DNA of 53,904 bases. It comes from Clostridiales bacterium. Lineage in GTDB: Bacteria; Bacillota; Clostridia; Oscillospirales; Oscillospiraceae. The stretch spans positions 1 through 53,904 of the forward strand of contig JAJPXB010000062.1 in assembly GCA_021205695.1 (NCBI GenBank). The letters run 5' to 3'. Positions 33,923-42,925 of the stretch are shown piece by piece. Made by a program: the position numbers and the translations under genes. Position 1 is the first letter of the stretch; every line of letters begins with the position of its first letter. The notes beneath the pieces are model-generated. The model ran no database searches. It worked only from the letters and a program-made list of their open reading frames with translations, and had not been told where the DNA came from.

Positions 33923-35170
33923 ATGGGAGCGACCTTCATTGAAAAGCTCATCCGCCGGAACACCGGTCTACCGGAGGCAAAGGCGGGGGACATCGTCACC
34001 GTGAACGTGGATCGGGTGATGATCCACGACATCTTCATCCCCTTTGTGAAAGACAAATTCGAGGAGATGGGCTTCACCCGGCTGTGGGATGCGGACAAGG
34101 TGGTGCTCATCTATGACCACCTGGTGCCCGCCAGTCAGCTGGACGACCCGCGGCACCATCGGATCGGCAACGCCTTTGCCGCCCAATACGGCCTGACCCA
34201 TGTTCACCGCTCCGACGGCATCTGCCACCAGCTCATGACCGAGGCAGGGTACGTGAAGCCGGGAGACGTGGTCTTTGGCACCGACAGCCACACCACCACC
34301 TACGGCTGTGTGGGCGCCTTCTCCTCCGGCATCGGCTACACCGAGATGGCAGCCATTCTGGGCACCGGGACGCTGTGGGTGAAGATCCCCGAGACCATCC
34401 GCATCGTCATCGACGGCGTCCTGCCGGACAATGTGGTCTCCAAGGACGTGATCCTCCGCATTATCGGCGATCTGACCGCCGCCGGGGCCTCCTACTGCGC
34501 CCTGGAATTCTCCGGCTCCTGTGTGGAGGCCATGTCTGTCTCCAGCCGGATGACCATGTCCAACATGGCGGTGGAGGCGGGGGCCAAGTGTGCCCTGTTC
34601 ACTCCGGACGAAAAGACGGCAGCGTACTGCGAAATTCCCCTGACGGAGGAGCTGCGCGCCCTCCACGGGGACGACGACGCCCACTATATCCGCACCCTCC
34701 ACTATCAGGCGGAGGAGCTGGTCCCCGTGCTGGCCTGCCCCTCCCAGGTGGACAAGATCCGCCCGGTGCGCGCGCTGGCGGGGCTGGAGATCGACCAGGT
34801 GTTTCTGGGCTCCTGCACCAACGGCCGGCTGGAGGATCTGATGGCGGCGGCGGCCATTTTAAAGGGGAATCAGGTGGCCCCCTTTGTCAAGCTCATCGTC
34901 ACCCCGGCCAGCCGGAAGGTCTACCTCCAGGCGCTGGAGAACGGCACGCTGGACATCCTGGCGGCGGCGGGGGCAATCATTACGCACCCGGGCTGCGGCC
35001 TGTGCTGCGGCCGGACGGGGGGCATTCTCACCGACGGGGAGCGGGTGGTGGCCACCAACAACCGGAACTTCCTGGGCCGGATGGGGACCTCCAAGGTGGA
35101 AATTTTCCTGGCCTCCCCTGCCACCGCCGCCGCTTCCGCCATCGCCGGGCGCATCGCCGTACCGGAATGA
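33923..35170 (+). CDS. Aconitase-family hydro-lyase, large subunit (set 2)
   Basis: A 415-aa Fe-S subunit. Ligands are Cys298 (GSCTNGRLEDL), Cys358 and Cys361 (HPGCGLCCGRTGG), with an extra Cys362. TDSHTTTYGCVGAFSSG is the active-site region. It starts 13 bp after its small subunit with a GAGGGGAG site. The HPGCGLCCG motif separates it from set 1 (NPNCSVCWG). A hydro-lyase is certain, the acid it acts on is not. purF follows after 38 bp. Confidence 0.82.
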   Translation: MGATFIEKLIRRNTGLPEAKAGDIVTVNVDRVMIHDIFIPFVKDKFEEMGFTRLWDADKVVLIYDHLVPASQLDDPRHHRIGNAFAAQYGLTHVHRSDGICHQLMTEAGYVKPGDVVFGTDSHTTTYGCVGAFSSGIGYTEMAAILGTGTLWVKIPETIRIVIDGVLPDNVVSKDVILRIIGDLTAAGASYCALEFSGSCVEAMSVSSRMTMSNMAVEAGAKCALFTPDEKTAAYCEIPLTEELRALHGDDDAHYIRTLHYQAEELVPVLACPSQVDKIRPVRALAGLEIDQVFLGSCTNGRLEDLMAAAAILKGNQVAPFVKLIVTPASRKVYLQALENGTLDILAAAGAIITHPGCGLCCGRTGGILTDGERVVATNNRNFLGRMGTSKVEIFLASPATAAASAIAGRIAVPE

Positions 35171-35208
35171 GTGCCCAAAACGACAGAAGAGACAGAGGAG
35201 GACACTCC

Positions 35209-36630
35209 ATGAGCATCCATGAGGAATGTGGCGTCTTTGGCTGCTGGGACCCCAAAGGGGACTGTGCCAAGACCACCTATTACGGGTTGTATGCCCTCCA
35301 GCACCGGGGCCAGGAGGCCTGCGGCATCGCCACCACCAACGACCGGGAGCTGTCCTACTACAAGGACGTGGGCCTGGTGGGGGACGTGTTCGACGAAAAA
35401 AAGCTCCGGGAACTGGGAGGGACCATGGCGGTGGGCCATGTCCGCTACGCCACCACCGGAGCGGGCAAGCGGGAGAACGCTCAGCCCCTGACGCTGAAAT
35501 ATGTCAAGGGCACCCTGGCGGTGGTACACAACGGCAACCTGGTGAATACCGAGGCCCTGCGCCGGGAGTACGAGTACAACGGGGCCATTTTCCAGACCAC
35601 CTCGGACACCGAGATCATCGCCTACGCCATCGCCCGGGAGCGGCTGTCCTGCCCCAGCGTGGAGGAGGCGGTGAGTAGGGCGGTACGTCACCTGAAGGGG
35701 GCCTTCTCTCTCATCGTCATGAGTCCCCGAAAGCTTATCGCCGCCCGGGACCCCTGGGGCTTCCGTCCCCTGTGTATGGGAAAAAAGGGAGACGCTGTCT
35801 TTTTCGCCAGCGAGTCCTGCGCCCTGGACGGCGTGGAGGCGGAGTATGTCCGGGAGGTGGAGCCGGGCGAGATCGTGGTGGTGGAGCCGCCCGACGAGAA
35901 GAACGGCCAGACCGCCTGCACCGTCCGCTCCATCCGCACCAACTGCCGGGGCATGAGCCACCTGTGCATCTTTGAGTATATCTATTTCGCCCGACCGGAC
36001 AGCGTCATCTGCGGCCAGTCCGTCCACGAGGCCCGGCGGAATGCGGGGCGCTTCCTGGCCCGCGAGTCCCCGGTGGAGGCGGACGTGGTCATCGGCGTGC
36101 CCGACTCCGGCCTGGACGCCGCCATGGGTTACGCCGCCCAGTCCGGCATCCCCTACGGGGAGGGCTTTGTGAAAAACCGGTACATCGGCAGGACCTTCAT
36201 CACCCCTAACCAGCAGAGCCGGGAGCAGGCGGTGCGCATCAAGCTGGGCGCCCTTCGCAGCCAGGTGGCGGGAAAACGGGTGGTCATGATCGACGACTCC
36301 ATCGTCCGGGGCACCACCTGCAAGGCGATCATCAGCCTGCTCCGCCAGGCGGGGGCGACGGAGGTGCATATGCGCGTCTCCTCCCCGGAGTTCATCGCCC
36401 CCTGCTACTTCGGCACGGACATTCCGGACAAGGAGAAGCTCATCGCCTGCCACTACTCTCTGGAGGAGATCCGGGAGATGACCGGGGCGGACTCTCTGGC
36501 CTTTTTGAGCCTGGAGGGGCTGCACCAGATCGCGCCGGACGCCCGGTGCGGCTTCTGCGACGGCTGCTTTACCGAGCGGTATCCCATCCCCGCCGAGGAG
36601 ATCGGCTGCGCTGCGCCGGGGTGCAGATGA
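35209..36630 (+). CDS. purF: Amidophosphoribosyltransferase
   Basis: Makes phosphoribosylamine from PRPP and glutamine, the first step of purine synthesis. The 473 aa begin MSIHEECGVFG: Cys7 would be the N-terminal nucleophile after removal of a six-residue propeptide, as in Bacillus PurF. The PRTase loop is VVMIDDSIVRGTT. Four Cys (among them CIFEYIYFARPDS and CGFCDGC) fit an Fe-S cluster like that of the Bacillus enzyme. The start at 35209 follows GAGGAGG. guaB lies upstream, beyond the hydro-lyases. Confidence 0.95.
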   Translation: MSIHEECGVFGCWDPKGDCAKTTYYGLYALQHRGQEACGIATTNDRELSYYKDVGLVGDVFDEKKLRELGGTMAVGHVRYATTGAGKRENAQPLTLKYVKGTLAVVHNGNLVNTEALRREYEYNGAIFQTTSDTEIIAYAIARERLSCPSVEEAVSRAVRHLKGAFSLIVMSPRKLIAARDPWGFRPLCMGKKGDAVFFASESCALDGVEAEYVREVEPGEIVVVEPPDEKNGQTACTVRSIRTNCRGMSHLCIFEYIYFARPDSVICGQSVHEARRNAGRFLARESPVEADVVIGVPDSGLDAAMGYAAQSGIPYGEGFVKNRYIGRTFITPNQQSREQAVRIKLGALRSQVAGKRVVMIDDSIVRGTTCKAIISLLRQAGATEVHMRVSSPEFIAPCYFGTDIPDKEKLIACHYSLEEIREMTGADSLAFLSLEGLHQIAPDARCGFCDGCFTERYPIPAEEIGCAAPGCR

Positions 36631-36631
36631 G

Positions 36632-37345
36632 ATGAAGGAGCAAACGTCGGCGGAGGAATTTCCCGTCAGAATCATCGCCCGCATCCACACGGACTTCTCC
36701 ACCAAGTTCGGCGTCCCCCGGCAGAGCGGACTGGTGGAATCGCTGCGGGGGGAGATCGTCTTCGAACCGGCCTATCGCAGCCCGGACGCCCTCCGGGGCA
36801 TCGAGGGGTTCTCCCACCTGTGGCTCATCTGGCAGTTCAGCGGGGCCGTCCGAAGCCGCTGGAGTCCTACCGTCCGCCCGCCCCGTCTGGGGGGCAACGA
36901 GAGTGTGGGGGTCTTCGCCACCCGCTCCCCCTACCGTCCCAACCCCATCGGGCTGTCGGCGGTGAAGCTGGAGGCGGTGGAAAAGCGGCCGGGGACAGGC
37001 CCGGTGCTCATCGTCTCCGGGGCCGACCTGATGGACGGGACACCCATTCTGGATATCAAGCCCTATCTCCCCTATGCCGACTGCCATCCGGAGGCCACAG
37101 GAGGCTTCACCGACCAGGTGGCCCGGCGGACGCTGGAGGTGTCGTTCCCGGAGGCGCTGCTGGCGCGTATCCCCCCGGAGAAGCGGGAGGCGCTGCTGGG
37201 CGTGCTGGCCCAGGATCCGCGCCCCGCATACCAGAGCGACCCCGGTCGCCGCTACGGGCTGACCTTCGCAGGCTGGGACGTGCGCTTCACCGTGGAGGGG
37301 GATACCCTGACGGTGGCGGACGTGGTTCCGGTGGCAGGGAAATAA
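36632..37345 (+). CDS. trmO: tRNA (adenine(37)-N6)-methyltransferase TrmO-like
   Basis: Methylates t6A37 in tRNA-Thr using SAM. The 237 aa carry FSHLWLIWQF, RLGGNESVGVFATRSPYRPNP and DGTPILDIKPYLPYAD, all signature blocks of the TrmO (TsaA/YaeB) family. It begins 1 bp after the purF stop with only a weak ribosome binding site, so it is probably coupled to purF. Confidence 0.93.
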   Translation: MKEQTSAEEFPVRIIARIHTDFSTKFGVPRQSGLVESLRGEIVFEPAYRSPDALRGIEGFSHLWLIWQFSGAVRSRWSPTVRPPRLGGNESVGVFATRSPYRPNPIGLSAVKLEAVEKRPGTGPVLIVSGADLMDGTPILDIKPYLPYADCHPEATGGFTDQVARRTLEVSFPEALLARIPPEKREALLGVLAQDPRPAYQSDPGRRYGLTFAGWDVRFTVEGDTLTVADVVPVAGK

Positions 37346-37349
37346 AGCA

Positions 37350-37384
37350 ACGTGGGTCGGGCCTCTCGTCCGACCCACGTTTTA
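37350..37384 (+). terminator. Terminator after trmO
   Basis: A perfect stem, ACGTGGGTCGG/CCGACCCACGT, with TTTTAG after it. Confidence 0.85.
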
Positions 37385-37531
37385 GTTGGCAGCGCAGAGA
37401 TAAAGGGCTGTCCCCGGGGCGACAGAGAGGCCGCTTTCAGAAACGGGCCCCTCTCCGCTTTTATCCCGATGGGACGCCGACAGAATGTCACAGCACAACA
37501 GACGAGACAGATGGCAGGAGGCGCAGGACAG

Positions 37532-38140
37532 ATGAACGTTTTGGTCACAGGCTTTGAACCGTTCGGCGGGGAGACGGTCAACCCCTCCTGGGAGGCGGTG
37601 CGCCGTCTTCCGGAGCGGATCGGTGGGGCGGAGCTCACGGTGATACAGCTCCCCACCGCCTTTCAGCGGGGAGAACAAACGCTGCTCCGGGCGCTGAAGA
37701 CCTGCCGTCCGGAGCTGGCCCTCTGCGTGGGACTGGCCGGAGGGCGGCGGGGACTTACCCTGGAGCGGGTGGCGATCAACCTTCGGGACGCCCGCATCCC
37801 GGATAACGACGGTCTGCAGCCGGAGGATCAGCCGGTGCGCCCGGACGGCCCTGCCGCCCGGTTCGCCACTCTGCCGGTGAAAGCGGTGGTGCAGGGCCTG
37901 ACCCAGGCGGGCATCCCGGCATCGGTTTCCTACACAGCGGGGACCTATGTGTGCAATGACATTCTCTACACCCTCCTGGACTGGCAGGCCCGGGAGACGC
38001 CGGATGCCCGGGGCGGCTTTCTCCATCTGCCCTACACACGGGAGCAGGCGGCGGAAAAGGGGGAGAACGTGCCGGGGATGCCTCTGGAGGAGATGGTGCG
38101 GGGGCTGGCGCTGGCCATCCGGCTCGCCGCCGGGGATTGA
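37532..38140 (+). CDS. pcp: Pyroglutamyl-peptidase I
   Basis: A cytosolic cysteine peptidase that removes N-terminal pyroglutamate. The 202 aa begin VLVTGFEPFGGETVNPSWEA. The catalytic triad is visible as Glu78 (LERVAIN), Cys141 (YVCND) and His165 (FLHLPY). The start at 37532 follows GGAGGCG; the 60 upstream open codons run through the trmO terminator and are not coding. Confidence 0.94.
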   Translation: MNVLVTGFEPFGGETVNPSWEAVRRLPERIGGAELTVIQLPTAFQRGEQTLLRALKTCRPELALCVGLAGGRRGLTLERVAINLRDARIPDNDGLQPEDQPVRPDGPAARFATLPVKAVVQGLTQAGIPASVSYTAGTYVCNDILYTLLDWQARETPDARGGFLHLPYTREQAAEKGENVPGMPLEEMVRGLALAIRLAAGD

Positions 38141-38194
38141 CGGCCAAATCTCTTTGAATGGTTTTGCAACTTTTTTGGCTTAAAACTGCCTACC

Positions 38195-38223
38195 TTAAAA
38201 TTTTTTAGGGTTAAATTTATAAT
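38195..38223 (+). promoter_or_regulatory. htrA promoter
   Basis: TTAAAA (38195-38200) is 17 bp from a perfect TATAAT (38218-38223) in an AT-rich stretch. It gives a leader of about 100 nt. Confidence 0.6.
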
Positions 38224-38243
38224 TTTGCGTCATTTCGTTCATA

Positions 38244-38255
38244 TTGTGTACACAA
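38244..38255. promoter_or_regulatory. Perfect 12-bp palindrome in the htrA leader, candidate operator
   Basis: TTGTGTACACAA lies about 16-28 bp downstream of the expected transcription start of htrA, a common place for a repressor site. No regulator is assigned. Confidence 0.45.
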
Positions 38256-38330
38256 CCGTTTCGTATCCTTTGAATCAGAAAACAGGCGGGCCGAAGCGAC
38301 TTCGGCATCCGCAAAAGGAGCGTCAATACA

Positions 38331-40196
38331 ATGGGCTACAATATGTATGATAAGAACTATGGAAGCGGCTTTACCCCGGAGAACGATAACCGTCCTCCCG
38401 AGGAACGCCCGGGCTATCAGCCTCCGGAGCAGACGGAGCAGGCACAGGCCGCCCCCGCTGCCCAGCCTGCGGAACCGGTCCAGCAGGCCGAAGCCGCCCA
38501 GACCGCGCAGAGCGGCCAGACCACCCAGGGCGATCAGGCGGCGCAGCCCGTCCAGACCGCCGCTCAGCAGCCGGTGGTGAACGGCGAGTATCACTACAGC
38601 TACGGCTTCCAGCCGGCGGACAGCACGGACGCCGGGACGGGCAGCGCACAATCTGCGCCGAATAACGCCTACGGCGGCAGCTATCAGGGCTACAGCTCCG
38701 GCGGCGGCTATCAGGCCGACAGCGCCTCCGGCAACAGCTACCAGACCGGCAGCGGCTACCAGGCCGGCAATATCTACGGCGGCACCTATGGGGCCTCCGC
38801 CAACGCCGATTACGGCAATGGCACCACCCCTCCCAACAACACCTATTACGGCGGCGGCAGCGCAACGCCTCCTCCCAAGCCGCCCAGAAAACCGAAAAGA
38901 TCCGGCGGCTCCGGCATCGGAAGGATCATCGCTATCGTGCTGGTCTGCGTGCTACTGGGCGGGGCCGCGGGAGTGGGCGGAGCCTACCTGATGTTCAACT
39001 CTCTGAGCAGCTCCGCCACTGAGAGCGACAACGGCGATACCTCCGCTGAGGGCATCTCGGACAGTACTGAGAGCGCGGACAGCGCGGACTCCTCTGTGGA
39101 TATCCAGGTCAGCGACCGGGACACCTCCACCAGCAGCTCCGCCGCCACCTCCGAGGACGGCACCATGTCCCCCAGCCAGATCTATGAGGCCTATTCCAAC
39201 TCGGTGGTCAGCATCGAGGTCCAGACCTCTGACGGAGTGGGCGCGGGCACCGGCTTCGTCATCTCCGAGGACGGGTACATCCTCACCTGCTATCATGTGG
39301 TGGACGGCTATCAGGCCATCTCCTGCACCTTCATCGACTCCACCAGCTATGAGGCCACGTATGTGGGCGGCGACGAGGACGCTGACCTGGCGGTGCTGAA
39401 GATCGAGGCCACCGGCCTCACCGCTGTGGTGCTGGGCGACTCCGACGATCTGGTGGTGGGCACCACCGTCACCGCCATCGGCAACGCCCTGGGCACCTTC
39501 GCCAACACCCTGACCACCGGCACCGTCTCCGGTCTGGACCGGGCGCTGACCATGGAGGACGGCACGGTGATGAATCTTCTCCAGACCGACTGCACCGTGA
39601 ACTCCGGCAACTCCGGCGGCCCCCTGTTCAACGAGTATGGCGAGGTCATCGGCATTGTCAACGCCAAGTATTCCAGCTCCGGCTCATCCACCACCGCCAG
39701 CATCGAGGGTATCGGCTTCGCCATCCCCATCAATGATGCCCTGGACGTGCTGGACGACCTGATCAACTACGGTTATATCACCGGCAAGCCCTATCTGGGC
39801 ATCTCCGTGTCCACCGTCAGCAGCATCACCGCACAGCAGTACTCCAACATGGTGGTGGGCGCCTACGTCATGTCGGTAGAGTCCGGCTCCTGCTCCGAGA
39901 CTGCCGGCCTCCAGGTGGGTGACATCATCACCCAGGTGGACGGGGTGGACATCACCACCTATGAGGAGCTGGTAGACGCCAAAAACAACCACAAGGCCGG
40001 TGAGGAGATGACCCTGACCGTCTATCGGGACGGCACCTATTACACCATCGTCGTCACGCTGGACGAGGAGGTTCCGGACAGTGCAGCGGACGACTCCACC
40101 ACCGAGGACTCCACCACCGACGATTACAGTGACGGCTACAGCTATGGCTACGGCTATGGCTACTCCAGCCCCTTCGGCGGCAACGGCGGCTGGTAA
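38331..40196 (+). CDS. HtrA/DegP-type serine protease with PDZ domain
   Basis: A 621-aa membrane-anchored quality-control protease facing the outside. The N-terminal 190 residues are disordered, rich in Gln, Ala, Gly and Tyr. One transmembrane helix follows (about 195-218), then an acidic Ser/Thr/Asp linker. The trypsin-like domain holds the triad His322 (CYHVV), Asp352 (DADLAVL) and Ser428 (GNSGGPL). One PDZ domain (about 490-590) ends before a Tyr/Gly/Ser-rich tail. The anchor placed after such a long cytoplasmic segment is common in Gram-positive HtrA. It is probably envelope-stress induced, though no known box is seen. Confidence 0.93.
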   Translation: MGYNMYDKNYGSGFTPENDNRPPEERPGYQPPEQTEQAQAAPAAQPAEPVQQAEAAQTAQSGQTTQGDQAAQPVQTAAQQPVVNGEYHYSYGFQPADSTDAGTGSAQSAPNNAYGGSYQGYSSGGGYQADSASGNSYQTGSGYQAGNIYGGTYGASANADYGNGTTPPNNTYYGGGSATPPPKPPRKPKRSGGSGIGRIIAIVLVCVLLGGAAGVGGAYLMFNSLSSSATESDNGDTSAEGISDSTESADSADSSVDIQVSDRDTSTSSSAATSEDGTMSPSQIYEAYSNSVVSIEVQTSDGVGAGTGFVISEDGYILTCYHVVDGYQAISCTFIDSTSYEATYVGGDEDADLAVLKIEATGLTAVVLGDSDDLVVGTTVTAIGNALGTFANTLTTGTVSGLDRALTMEDGTVMNLLQTDCTVNSGNSGGPLFNEYGEVIGIVNAKYSSSGSSTTASIEGIGFAIPINDALDVLDDLINYGYITGKPYLGISVSTVSSITAQQYSNMVVGAYVMSVESGSCSETAGLQVGDIITQVDGVDITTYEELVDAKNNHKAGEEMTLTVYRDGTYYTIVVTLDEEVPDSAADDSTTEDSTTDDYSDGYSYGYGYGYSSPFGGNGGW

Positions 40197-40230
40197 TGAG
40201 ACAGCGATAACCCCATCCACCGGACAGAAG

Positions 40231-40278
40231 GACCGCCCGACAGCGCATCACCTTGCGCTCGTCGGGCGGTCTTGTTTT
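40231..40278. terminator. Terminator between htrA and gluQ
   Basis: The stem GACCGCCCGAC/GTCGGGCGGTC, with inner GCGCA/TGCGC pairs, is followed by TTGTTTTG on the plus strand. Confidence 0.85.
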
Positions 40279-40307
40279 GCTCTGGCCGGCATCCATGCGG
40301 ACGCAGT

Positions 40308-41264
40308 TCACGGCGCTTCAAAGAGCGCCGGATTTTGCCCCAGCCGCACGTCCTCCCTGCGCACCCTGTCCCAGTCGAACAGATCCACCAGCTCCCTGGC
40401 GGAGACAGACTCCGGGCGGTCGATCAGGCCAGCCCAGAACGCCAGCCTGCCCACCACCGCCTCCGGCGTCTGGCCTGCGGCACGGACAGAGCCCAGATCC
40501 AGATCCCTGTCCCGCTTGGAGAGCCGCCGCCCGTCGGCGGAGAGGAGCAGGGGGACGTGGGCGTATGTCGGATGGGAGAAGCCCAAAACCTCCTGGAGCC
40601 AGAGCTGCCGGGGAGTAGAGGAGAGCAGATCCCGGCCCCGCACCACCTGAGTGACTCCCATGAGTCCGTCGTCCACCACCACCGCCAGCTGATAGGCGTG
40701 GACCCCGTCCGAGCGGCAGAGGATAAAATCCCCACAGTCCCGGGCCAGGTTCTCCCTGCAGGGCCCCTGAAGCCTGTCGGTGAAGGAGATCTCCCGGTCG
40801 GGGACGCAGACGCGCAGGGCGGGGCGGCGGAGCGCCGCCCGTCGGGCCCGCTCCGCCGGGGAGAGGTTCCGGCAGGTGCCGGGGTAGAGAGGCGTCCCGT
40901 CTGAAGCGTGGGGGGCGGAGGCGGCGTGCAGCTCTCCCCTGGTGCAGAAGCAGGGGTAGAGCAGCCCCCGGTCTGCCAGAATATCCAGATAGCGGGCGTA
41001 GATCGCCCGACGGCGGCTCTGGCAGCAGACGGTACTGCCGTCAACCCCGCCCTCGTCCCAGTCCAGCCCCAGCCAGCGGAGGTCGTCCTCCACCTGTCGG
41101 GCGTAGTCGGGACGGCACCGCTCCGGGTCCAGATCCTCTATCCGCAGGAGCATCCGTCCGCCCACAGACCGAACGGACAGCCAGGCCAGCAGACAGGAAA
41201 AGGCGTTGCCCAGGTGCATCCGCCCGCTGGGACTGGGGGCAAAGCGGCCGATAGCAGTTGACAT
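40308..41264 (-). CDS. gluQ: Glutamyl-Q tRNA(Asp) synthetase
   Basis: Attaches glutamate to queuosine at position 34 of tRNA-Asp. The 318 aa are a truncated GluRS catalytic domain: the HIGH-type motif is in FAPSPSGRMHLGNAF, the KMSKS-type loop in RLSKRDRD, and no anticodon-binding domain follows. A CFC and later YPGTC supply the zinc-binding Cys/Tyr set of GluQ. The start at 41264 follows GGGAGGTG. tRNA-Asp(GTC), its substrate, is in this window at 1012. Confidence 0.92.
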   Translation of the reverse strand: MSTAIGRFAPSPSGRMHLGNAFSCLLAWLSVRSVGGRMLLRIEDLDPERCRPDYARQVEDDLRWLGLDWDEGGVDGSTVCCQSRRRAIYARYLDILADRGLLYPCFCTRGELHAASAPHASDGTPLYPGTCRNLSPAERARRAALRRPALRVCVPDREISFTDRLQGPCRENLARDCGDFILCRSDGVHAYQLAVVVDDGLMGVTQVVRGRDLLSSTPRQLWLQEVLGFSHPTYAHVPLLLSADGRRLSKRDRDLDLGSVRAAGQTPEAVVGRLAFWAGLIDRPESVSARELVDLFDWDRVRREDVRLGQNPALFEAP

Positions 41265-41310
41265 AAAGACACCTCCCGGGCAAATCAGCGCAGAGCTTTT
41301 CGTATGGCTC

Positions 41311-41339
41311 ATTGTACCATACCCGCCCCACGGAGACAA
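41311..41339 (-). promoter_or_regulatory. gluQ promoter
   Basis: On the minus strand, TTGTCT (41339-41334) is 17 bp from TACAAT (41316-41311). Confidence 0.6.
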
Positions 41340-41364
41340 GGGCGGCGTATCCGCAGCAGACAAA

Positions 41365-41392
41365 GCCGGCCCCCGTCAGAGACGGGAGCCGG
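41365..41392 (-). terminator. Terminator after the ABC ATPase gene
   Basis: The arms CCGGCTCCCGTC and GACGGGGGCCGG pair around TCT with one mismatch. The tail CTTTGTCT is weakly T-rich. Confidence 0.65.
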
Positions 41393-41428
41393 TCGATTTT
41401 ATAATGAATGTGACAACAGGGGAAACGC

Positions 41429-42583
41429 TCAGAACTTCTTGCAGACGGGAGCGTTGATGGCGGCGGACTCGGAGTCGAACCACACCAGGTTGTTGCCGGT
41501 CTGCTTGTCGAACAGCTGGAGCAGGTCGGCGGGGAAGGTGAAGTGGACCGTCTTGGTGGTGCCGTCCACCAGGCCCTGGTCGAGGCCCACGGTGGAGACG
41601 ACCAGAACCACCTCGTCGCCGTTGCAGTCGGTGTGCAGATGCAGGGAGGAACCCATCATCTCGCAGACCTCCACATTGGCGCTCAGGCCGCCTTCGCCCA
41701 GGGTGACATGCTCCGGACGGATACCGGCGACGATGTCACAGGGCTGCTGGTTGTTGGCGCGGAGCGCCTTCTGATGCAGCTCGGACAGCTCGAAGTCGGT
41801 GCCCTTGATCTGGGCATAGTACTTGCCCTGCTTGACGATCAGCTTGGCGTCGTTGAAGAAGTTCATCTGGGGGGTGCCGATGAAGCCTGCCACGAACAGG
41901 TTCACGGGGCAGTTGAACAGCTCCTGGGGGGTGCCGATCTGGTTGACGAAGCCGTCCTTCATAATGACGATACGATCGCCCAGGGTCATGGCCTCGGTCT
42001 GGTCATGGGTGACGTACATGAAGGTGGTGTCGATCCGCTTGCGCAGCTTGATGATCTCAGCACGCATCTGGTTCCGCAGCTTGGCGTCCAGGTTGGACAG
42101 AGGCTCGTCCATCAGGAACACCTTGGGCTCACGGACGATGGCGCGGCCGATGGCCACACGCTGACGCTGGCCGCCGGAGAGCGCTTTGGGCTTCCGGTCC
42201 AGATACTGGGTGATGCCCAGGATCTCAGCGGCCTCTTCCACCTTCTTGTCGATCTCGGCCTTGGGGACCTTCTTCAGCTTCAGCGCGAAGGCCATGTTGT
42301 CCCGCACGGTCATGTGGGGATACAGAGCGTAGTTCTGGAAGACCATTGCGATGTCACGATCCTTGGGGGCCACATCGTTGACCAGGCGGTCGCCGATGTA
42401 CAGCTCGCCCTCGGTGATCTCCTCCAGACCGGCGACCATACGAAGGGTGGTGGACTTACCGCAGCCAGAGGGGCCGACCAGGACGATAAACTCCTTATCG
42501 GCGATCTCCAGGTTGACGTCATGGACGGCGGTAACCTTGTTGTCATAGACTTTCTTCAGGTTTTTCAGTGTAACAGTTGCCAT
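41429..42583 (-). CDS. Sugar ABC transporter ATP-binding protein (UgpC/MsmX/MalK type)
   Basis: The 384-aa ATPase of a CUT1-type carbohydrate or glycerol-3-phosphate importer. It has Walker A GPSGCGKST, signature LSGGQRQR, Walker B VFLMDEP and the switch His in VTHDQTEA. The C-terminal TOBE-like domain (about 240-384) contains GIRPEHV, typical of MalK/UgpC/MsmX. No permease or binding-protein gene is beside it, so it probably energises several importers, as MsmX does in Bacillus. Its promoter lies about 250 nt upstream and the ribosome binding site is weak, hinting at leader-based control. Confidence 0.92.
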   Translation of the reverse strand: MATVTLKNLKKVYDNKVTAVHDVNLEIADKEFIVLVGPSGCGKSTTLRMVAGLEEITEGELYIGDRLVNDVAPKDRDIAMVFQNYALYPHMTVRDNMAFALKLKKVPKAEIDKKVEEAAEILGITQYLDRKPKALSGGQRQRVAIGRAIVREPKVFLMDEPLSNLDAKLRNQMRAEIIKLRKRIDTTFMYVTHDQTEAMTLGDRIVIMKDGFVNQIGTPQELFNCPVNLFVAGFIGTPQMNFFNDAKLIVKQGKYYAQIKGTDFELSELHQKALRANNQQPCDIVAGIRPEHVTLGEGGLSANVEVCEMMGSSLHLHTDCNGDEVVLVVSTVGLDQGLVDGTTKTVHFTFPADLLQLFDKQTGNNLVWFDSESAAINAPVCKKF

Positions 42584-42835
42584 TGCTTTCGACTCTGACA
42601 GAAGAGCATCCGCAGCTTCTGCCTCAGCGCTGTGTGCTTTATCACAGTGCCATTACGACAGGTCTCCACACTGCCGCACCGCGAGCCTTGCGGGGATGAT
42701 TGACCTCCTCTTTGAATGTACGCCGACCATATCGTGGAGTGGCCGACGCCATGGGGATGATATATATTCCGGGGCAGCGCCCCAAAATACCGACAGAAAG
42801 GGGATTGGAAAAAGACCTTCCCACTCCACGACCCT

Positions 42836-42864
42836 ATCATACCGAAATTTTTGGAGAAAGTCAA
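42836..42864 (-). promoter_or_regulatory. Promoter of the ABC ATPase gene
   Basis: On the minus strand, TTGACT (42864-42859) is 17 bp from TATGAT (42841-42836). Confidence 0.7.
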
Positions 42865-42884
42865 TCAAATCTTGTGGGAATTTT

Positions 42885-42925
42885 GTTTAAAAATCCTGCC
42901 GCCCGGCGCGGGGCCGGACGGCAGG
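42885..42925 (-). terminator. icd terminator
   Basis: The arms CCTGCCGTCCGGC and GCCGGGCGGCAGG pair with one mismatch, then ATTTTTAAAC on the minus strand. Confidence 0.85.

Noticed and set aside
31672-35170. Naming the hydro-lyases leuCD
   Set aside because: The substrate-loop and cluster-ligand contexts differ between the two sets and from typical clostridial LeuCD, and no leuA or leuB is nearby.
34921-36705. 594-codon frame antisense to purF and the second large subunit
   Set aside because: It is a compositional shadow of purF, which has the full set of catalytic motifs.
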